Source: Salvator merianae | Taxonomy: Eukaryota > Chordata > Lepidosauria > Squamata > Teiidae | NCBI GenBank assembly: GCA_003586115.2 | Contig: QVOM02000126.1 | Location: 12,865,409-12,929,408, forward strand | Direction: 5' to 3' | Length of the DNA stretch: 64,000 nt | Shown: piece after piece, positions 61,901 through 64,000 of the stretch | Position numbering within the stretch: position 1 is the stretch's first letter | Layout: the number at the start of each line of letters is the position of its first letter | Translations under genes and position numbers: made by a program | Notes under the pieces: generated by a model | Database searches by the model: none | What the model was told of the DNA's origin: nothing | What the model saw: the letters and a program-made list of their open reading frames with translations, nothing else

Positions 61901-63129
61901 GGACAGCCCTTGCTGTTTCCTCACTGCAAAAGCAAGGGAGAAAAAATATTCTAAAAGTTGTCCCAGGACATGCACACAAATGAAGACAGTCCACAAAGCT
62001 TCTCTTGCAGTTGGGTACCTGCCAGAACCACAATCCTACATCCCATTCAGAAGAACCCAGACAGAGAGACAGCATCAGTTTTAAGAATGGATTGGGCAGA
62101 TTCACGGAAGTCAGATGTATCAATGGCTATTAGAATGGATGCCTAGGTTCCGCCTCCAGGGTGGAGAGGCAGGCAGGAGGCTTCTAAAAGCCATTTGCAG
62201 GGAGTGGAGAACAGGTGAAGCTTTTGCCTTTGTCTTCTCCTTGAGAATGTTCAGAAGCAACTGGTGGGCCACTGTGTGAGACAGGATGCTGGACTAGAAT
62301 GGGACTCCAGTGCCCATGACCACGATCCACACCAAATAGCTTTTAGAGAAAGGTCCTTTCCGGAAATGAAGTTACGGCTTCCGCAGAACCTCACAAACCA
62401 CCCTAATCTACGTAAAACAGTGGTTCTCAAACTATGGGCCTGGTTCACACTTTAGCGGTATTGAGCGTCCGCTCACTAGCGCAGTACATCTGCATTTTGT
62501 GGAGGCCCAAGTGCTACTAGCTGTGGACAACAAAATTATTGTCCACAGCTGTACTGGAAGCATCTGGACTGCTCCCAATAAGCAGTGTTCGCACCTCCTT
62601 CCAGGCGTGACCACTGCAGGCCACATCATGGCTACGGCTGCACACTTGCGTGCCACATCCCCAGTAACCATAGCAGTGACTGGATGTTTCCGCTGCCATT
62701 ATCATGGCACGTGGCCAGCATTTGCGATGTGAGTGCTGGAAGCCCATTTCTGGGCTGTTCTAGTGTTCACAGTGCAGATGACCGCTGCATAGCTGGGACT
62801 GTTTCACCTTAGAATAGAATAATTACCCCATTCTAAGGTGGAAATTGCGAAAAGGCCCTGTGATCCTGCAGATGTTCCTGAGCAACAACTGCAAAGATTC
62901 CACTCCCAGCATTGTGAACTACAGATCCCAGAATTCCATATGAATGCCAGTGGGGCTGGTATGGAATGCTGGGAGTACAATGCTGAGGGTTGTTCAGAAA
63001 CATCTGGAGGACCACAGCTGGAGAACCACTGGCTTAGAAAAAAAAAACATACCTTAGTGAATCATCAACGGCTCCAAGTCTCTGAGTTTCTTCACAGTCT
63101 TCAACTGCTGCTGCAGCTTCTTTTGAATA
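43868..63129 (-). CDS. ERO1A: ERO1A, C-terminal 349 residues in twelve exons (partial, 5' part off the right edge)
   Basis: Endoplasmic reticulum oxidoreductin 1 alpha is a FAD flavoenzyme of the ER lumen. It re-oxidises protein disulfide isomerase and passes electrons to oxygen, making H2O2. Twelve - strand exons join in frame to 1050 nt, matching human residues 120-468 without net gaps. Seen conserved: regulatory Cys131 (VEDC), Cys208 (ENCFK) and Cys241 (GLCVEK), a known disulfide pair; the inner active site DCVGCLKC (Cys391, 394, 397); and both N-glycan sites, GHNVT and KNIS. The signal peptide, shuttle disulfide and first FAD contacts are not in the window. All junctions are GT-AG. Paralogue A over B rests on remembered sequence and on the neighbour GPR137C, which flanks ERO1A in human. 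Confidence 0.95.
44083..44360 (-). mobile_element. tRNA-derived SINE, copy 4
   Basis: Same family, in the last ERO1A intron, same orientation as the gene. A short internal deletion removes part of the AGTAGAGGGCGCTC stretch present in other copies. Confidence 0.85.
44751..44884 (-). CDS. ERO1A: ERO1A penultimate coding exon
   Basis: Encodes [20 protein letters not shown], then [20 protein letters not shown] and NAFG(R). It corresponds to human residues ~405-449. The acceptor is CTCTGCAG|ACTC and the donor GGAAG|GTAAGC. Confidence 0.96.
45153..45620. mobile_element. Element with GCTGCATCCAGAC ends
   Basis: Left end GCTGCCTCCAGAC, right end GTCTGGATGCAGC. A foldback pair CTATGTTGGGATTGCCAC / ACAATCCCAATATAG sits near the right end. 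Related copies lie around 32850-33147 and 53738-54165. Confidence 0.6.
45802..45935. mobile_element. hAT-like MITE
   Basis: Starts CAGGGGTACCCATCTG; inner arms CTTGAACTACTGCTCCCATC and GATGGGAGTTGTAGTTCAGG. The right end (GTTGGGCATGCC) is decayed. Confidence 0.65.
46295..46381 (-). CDS. ERO1A: ERO1A exon with inner active-site CxxC
   Basis: 29 codons: [16 protein letters not shown] then [13 protein letters not shown]. It holds the inner active-site pair aligned with Cys394/Cys397, the neighbouring Cys391, the KNIS glycan site and the RLWGK flavin-contact motif. The acceptor is TCCTCAG|GAGG and the donor CTACAA|GTAAGG. Intact catalytic residues argue for a working gene. Confidence 0.97.
46742..47031 (+). 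mobile_element. Putative solo LTR or promoter-bearing insertion
   Basis: 290 bp flanked by an exact 8-bp direct repeat ATCTCCTA (46734-46741 and 47032-47039). It holds an inverted CCAAT (ATTGG) near 46873, a TATA box TATATAAATA at 46898-46907, and a T-rich downstream part, as in an LTR. The ends are not TG...CA, so the class is uncertain. In an ERO1A intron, antisense to it. Confidence 0.45.
47989..48188. mobile_element. 200-bp hAT-like MITE
   Basis: Ends CAGTGATTCCAGACCTGGGG and AGTTTGAGGATCACTG. Flanking 8-mers ATCTACTG and ATCTGCTA agree at 6 of 8 positions. No ORF. In an ERO1A intron. Confidence 0.7.
49049..49118 (-). CDS. ERO1A: ERO1A exon encoding residues ~353-376
   Basis: Encodes [15 protein letters not shown] then QKEAAKLK. 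Human has SFPLHFDENSFFAGDKKEAH. The acceptor is CTTTCAG|GTCTT and the donor TTAAAG|GTACC. An (AAT)n run lies just upstream in the intron. Confidence 0.95.
49125..49165. repeat. (AAT)n microsatellite
   Basis: A run of AAT/ATG-type triplets directly upstream of the ERO1A SFPLHF exon acceptor (6 bp away); on the - strand it reads as (ATT)n, part of the acceptor's T-rich stretch. Confidence 0.8.
49436..49907 (+). repeat. Unclassified ~460-bp repeat, copy 2
   Basis: Same orientation as copy 1, in an ERO1A intron. Starts CACAGGTCTACA followed by a poly-A run and ends TGTACACCAGTG. The ends are inverted at 10 of 12 positions. No clear target duplication. Confidence 0.8.
49920..51170. other. ERO1A intron, no features recognised
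   Basis: AT-moderate sequence between the unclassified repeat and the 247-nt exon. No repeat or coding motif identified. Confidence 0.5.
51181..51427 (-). CDS. ERO1A: ERO1A exon encoding residues ~271-353
   Basis: 247-nt exon. It begins [20 protein letters not shown] and continues through [20 protein letters not shown] to LLEILHLT(K). GHNVT is the conserved N-glycosylation site (Asn280 in human). The acceptor is TCGTAAG|ACTCG and the donor ACCAA|GTAAGT. Confidence 0.96.
51905..52026. repeat. Polypurine microsatellite (GAAGGA)n then (GGA)n
   Basis: About 120 bp without a pyrimidine on the + strand: roughly fourteen GAAGGA units followed by about ten GGA triplets. It abuts the tail end of the Sauria-type SINE. 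Confidence 0.95.
52030..52272 (-). mobile_element. Sauria-type SINE
   Basis: On the - strand: GTGGTTAGCGTGTCAGACTC (A-box region), GGTTCGAGTCTGCACTC (B box), GGGTGATCTTGGGC, then CTACCTCACAGGGTGTCTGT, ending in GAAAAGCAGGGTACC. A long purine microsatellite extends from its tail end. Confidence 0.75.
52340..52605 (+). mobile_element. L2-like LINE 3' end
   Basis: GAGGGTCTTTTCTATGGTGG, CAGACTCTGGAACAGCC and TTAAAACATTTCTCTTCACC give the degraded APRLWNSL...[10 protein letters not shown] pattern and a T-rich UTR. Confidence 0.65.
52915..53040 (-). mobile_element. CR1-like LINE 3' unit fragment
   Basis: Antisense fragment: CCCTGCTGGATCAGGCCACA and CCCACCAATTGCTTCTGGGC. Confidence 0.7.
53502..53594 (-). 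CDS. ERO1A: ERO1A exon encoding residues ~240-270
   Basis: Encodes (G)[19 protein letters not shown] then [11 protein letters not shown]. It contains the Cys equivalent to Cys241 and the GLHASIN motif of the flavin-binding helical core. The acceptor is TTGCAG|GCCTT and the donor CAAA|GTAAGT. Confidence 0.96.
53738..54165. mobile_element. Element with GCTGCATCCACAC end
   Basis: Begins GCTGCATCCACACAGGG; shares TAAAATCCAGATTATCC and CACAGTGGGT / GTGCACTTCTGGGTATT motifs with the copies near 33 kb and 45 kb. The right boundary is unclear. Confidence 0.5.
54293..54603 (-). mobile_element. tRNA-derived SINE, copy 5, with (GAA)n tail
   Basis: Same family, in an ERO1A intron. The tail has expanded to a run of about eleven GAA triplets (54293-54327). 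It is otherwise full length with the A and B boxes. Confidence 0.85.
54741..54767 (-). CDS. ERO1A: ERO1A 27-nt exon
   Basis: Encodes (G)NIFYSWLE(G), matching the invariant NTFYSWLEG segment. The acceptor is TTTCCAG|GAAAT and the donor TAGAAG|GTAACC, phase 1 on both sides. Its small size and placement agree with the family exon pattern. Confidence 0.92.
54960..55097 (+). mobile_element. CR1 3' end fragment
   Basis: Same CR1 tail as at 33800, antisense inside an ERO1A intron: GAGAGGCTGGACAGGCATC through TGACCCTGGAGGTCCC to ATTCTACGATT. Confidence 0.85.
55100..56800. other. ERO1A intron, no features recognised
   Basis: No exon or clear repeat between the CR1 fragment and the first palindromic element, apart from a short stretch near 56575-56640 that weakly resembles LINE 3' sequence. 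Confidence 0.5.
56822..56995. mobile_element. Near-perfect palindromic hAT-like element, copy 1
   Basis: Arms of about 80 bp (GTGCCTTTAAGGGCGGGTGT and its complement) around a short loop at the centre (GGTCGCCTAGCGACC). Flanks GGTTCTAG and GATTCTAG (7/8), as expected for a hAT insertion. Very GC-rich. Confidence 0.85.
57178..57275 (-). mobile_element. CR1 3' end fragment
   Basis: CR1 tail in reverse orientation, starting on the + strand AGAATCATAGAACCATAGAG, then CCAGGGTCATCCAGTCCAG. Confidence 0.85.
57540..57675. mobile_element. Palindromic MITE, GCTGCATCCAGACAT ends, copy 1
   Basis: Perfect 15-bp ends GCTGCATCCAGACAT / ATGTCTGGATGCAGC and inner arms ATTCCAGAATAAAGCCTGG / CCAGGCTTTATTCTGGA. 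It lies next to the ERO1A micro-exon, 45 bp from its donor end. Confidence 0.85.
57720..57731 (-). CDS. ERO1A: ERO1A 12-nt micro-exon
   Basis: On the - strand a long T/C tract runs into CTGCAACAG|CAGAGGATGAAG|GTGAGC. Using these sites gives (G)CA GAG GAT GAA G, that is AEDE, symmetric phase 1. With it, the downstream Cys391/394/397 fall exactly in human register; without it the protein is four residues shorter. The acceptor is a CAGCAG tandem, so a 9-nt version (start at 57728) is also possible. Confidence 0.7.
58026..58161. mobile_element. Palindromic MITE, copy 2
   Basis: Same family as 57540-57675: GCTGCATCC end, TTCAGAATAAAG inner arm opposite CTTTATTCTGGAATATCC, right end ATGCAGC. Same length (136 bp). 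Confidence 0.8.
58818..58864 (-). CDS. ERO1A: ERO1A exon encoding residues ~209-225
   Basis: 47 nt encoding (K)[15 protein letters not shown] plus one base. The acceptor is CTCTAG|ACCTC and the donor GGAGAG|GTATG, phase 1. [11 protein letters not shown] is the human counterpart; the last residues are the variable linker. Confidence 0.93.
59213..59672 (+). mobile_element. GC-rich DNA element A, copy 2 (nested in a hAT fragment)
   Basis: Ends GGGCTTTTTCACACTTTTC and GAAAGTGCGAAAAGCCC, near-perfect inverted termini. Inserted into a hAT sequence (AACTGTGGCCTTTCCAG / CCAGATGTTCC). Long inner hairpins, including GAATGTTCGCTGGTGAACAT; no ORF of its own. Confidence 0.7.
59913..60033 (-). CDS. ERO1A: ERO1A exon encoding residues ~169-209
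   Basis: Encodes [20 protein letters not shown] then [19 protein letters not shown](K). It is nearly identical to the vertebrate ERO1A core, including the ERYTGYKGP stretch near the FAD site and the Cys that aligns with Cys208. The acceptor is CCTGTAG|ATATC and the donor TTCAA|GTAAGT. Confidence 0.96.
60300..60497. mobile_element. Near-perfect palindromic hAT-like element, copy 2
   Basis: Same family; CAGCGGC ends, arms with TTTAAGGGTGGGTATTCG and CGAACACCCGCCCTTAAA, centre AGCCGGTGCTACGACAG. Flanks GATTTACA and AATTTACA (7/8). Confidence 0.85.
61020..61600. repeat. Inverted duplication of an L1-like fragment
   Basis: The left arm (61021-61295) encodes [17 protein letters not shown] and [18 protein letters not shown] on the + strand. 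The right arm (about 61315-61600) is its diverged reverse complement. The arms are ~280 bp with a ~20-bp spacer. The protein resembles the distal part of L1 ORF2 but is too decayed for certainty. Confidence 0.75.
61850..61923 (-). CDS. ERO1A: ERO1A exon encoding residues ~145-169
   Basis: Encodes (S)[15 protein letters not shown] then STDSFCEVD(D). The acceptor is TTTTGCAG|TGAGG and the donor GATG|GTACG. It joins the previous exon through a split Ser codon and the next through a split Asp codon, exactly as needed for [10 protein letters not shown]. The Cys aligns with human Cys166. Confidence 0.95.
62065..62310 (+). mobile_element. CR1-like LINE 3' unit
   Basis: Sense 3' unit (TCAGATGTATCAATGGCTAT through CTGGTGGGCCACTGTGTGAG), truncated soon after GGATGCTGGACTAG. 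Confidence 0.7.
62418..63031. mobile_element. hAT-Charlie-like MITE hosting a nested element
   Basis: Ends CAGTGGTTCTCAAACTATG and GGAGAACCACTG, the classic Charlie-type terminus. Its middle is interrupted by GC-rich element A (62436-62863); removing it restores a normal hAT hairpin with CCAGAATTCCATA. Confidence 0.75.
62436..62863 (+). mobile_element. GC-rich DNA element A, copy 3 (nested)
   Basis: Ends GGGCCTGGTTCACACTTT and AAATTGCGAAAAGGCCC. Flanks TAT / TGT suggest a 3-bp target duplication with one change. Shares CTGTGGACAACAAAATTATT-type hairpin and GCTCCCAATAAGCAGTG with copy 2. Confidence 0.65.
63053..63129 (-). CDS. ERO1A: ERO1A exon encoding residues ~120-144
   Basis: 25 codons plus [14 protein letters not shown] then [13 protein letters not shown]. 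The Cys aligns with human Cys131, a partner in the regulatory disulfide that holds ERO1A inactive. The acceptor is TTACAG|TATTC and the donor CTAAG|GTATG, phase 2. It is the most N-terminal ERO1A exon present. Confidence 0.93.
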
Positions 63130-63287
63130 CTGTAACATAAAGCGAGGGGTTTTAGAATCCATCCAAGCCACAGACCATTCACACAACAGAGTGAACCAAA
63201 CCTAATCTGAAGTGGGCAGGACACTCTGCCAACTAGACCCAGACTACCTGGGAAAGCCCATCATGCCCTGTTTGAATGCCCTTTTTC

Positions 63288-63476
63288 CAGCGGCGGCCCG
63301 TGCCTTTAAGGGCGGGTGTTCGCGCGAGTGCCTTGTTCGTTCGCGGGGCCTCCGGACCTCCATACTGACACAGCAGGTCGCTGCGACCTGCTGTGTCAGT
63401 ATGGAGGCCCGGAGGCCCCGCGAACGACCATGGCACTCGCGCGAACACCCGCCCTTAAAGGCACGGGCCGCCGCTG
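63288..63476. mobile_element. Near-perfect palindromic hAT-like element, copy 3
   Basis: Best preserved copy: CAGCGGCGGCCCGTGCC left, GGCACGGGCCGCCGCTG right, arms ~90 bp, centre GGTCGCTGCGACC. Flanks CCTTTTTC and CATTTTTC (7/8). Confidence 0.88.
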
Positions 63477-63823
63477 CATTTTTCTAGCAGAAGAGACAAG
63501 AAGATTCGTGAAATGCTGTGTTTTGCTGTTTTAGAATGGACATTACCAGGGTAGACTGCATATTGAAGGATGATTTCTAATTTTTTTCATGAAATAACAA
63601 GGTATGTTTTTTACTTGTTATATTTTTATTGTTTTTAATTTTAATTTTAGAATTCATAAAACATATATTTTATTCCAAAATGGGCAAATTCATATAATAA
63701 CACTTGTTATAATTAAAAATTTTTTACAAAAATTAAAAAAAGTAATAACCAGGTATGTTTGTTCACTTCACCAGTGAGAACCAGGGACCAACAGGCCCAG
63801 TCTGATTGGCAGGCAACCAATCA

Positions 63824-63876
63824 GAAAAAAGGAAAGAAAAAAGGAAAGAAAAAAGGAAAGAAAAAAGGAAAGAAGT
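63824..63876. repeat. 12-bp tandem repeat (GGAAAGAAAAAA)n
   Basis: About four units of a 12-bp purine repeat, GGAAAGAAAAAA. Confidence 0.9.
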
Positions 63877-64000
63877 GAATATAGGCCACAATCTACTTCG
63901 TTTATTTATTATTTCAAGATATAACCCCTCAGTTCTTCTTTCAGTCTAAGGAGAATATCCAGTACTCTTGGTATTAGGACAAATGAATACAAATCACAAA

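Overview
This window looks like nuclear DNA from a squamate reptile. A lizard is most likely; I cannot name the species. The evidence is spliced vertebrate exons with consensus GT-AG junctions, together with CR1, L2-like and L1 LINE remnants, Sauria-type tRNA SINEs, a second tRNA-derived SINE, and many hAT-like and foldback DNA elements. There are no bacterial operons, CRISPR arrays or phage genes.

Two protein-coding genes are present, tail to tail. GPR137C is on the + strand with its complete coding region in seven exons (4334-35764). It starts in a CpG island at about 3690-5200, has a long 3' UTR, and probably ends at a poly(A) signal at 39277. It encodes a seven-span membrane protein of 399 residues. 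ERO1A is on the - strand. Its last twelve coding exons lie between 63129 and 43868 and encode 349 residues of the ER thiol oxidase, matching human residues 120-468. The N-terminal exons lie beyond the right edge. The order GPR137C> <ERO1A matches human 14q22. In human, TXNDC16 lies head to head with GPR137C on the left; no TXNDC16 coding exon can be recognised here.

Layout: 1-3650 is upstream DNA full of DNA-transposon remnants. 3650-5200 is the CpG island with GPR137C exon 1. 5200-35600 holds GPR137C introns packed with L1, L2, CR1 and SINE copies. 35600-39305 is the last exon and 3' UTR. 39305-43870 is the intergenic tail-to-tail region plus the ERO1A 3' UTR. 43870-64000 holds ERO1A exons and introns with SINEs, hAT elements and three near-perfect palindromic elements.

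The two proteins are not known to act together: GPR137-family proteins are lysosomal membrane proteins linked to mTORC1, and ERO1A oxidises PDI in the ER. I found no convincing new biological system. The points most worth a second look are a 12-nt ERO1A micro-exon with a tandem acceptor, LINE 3' units in tandem, a SINE whose tail resembles the resident L2-like LINE, an unclassified ~460-bp repeat pair with short inverted ends, and palindromic elements with 8-bp target duplications.
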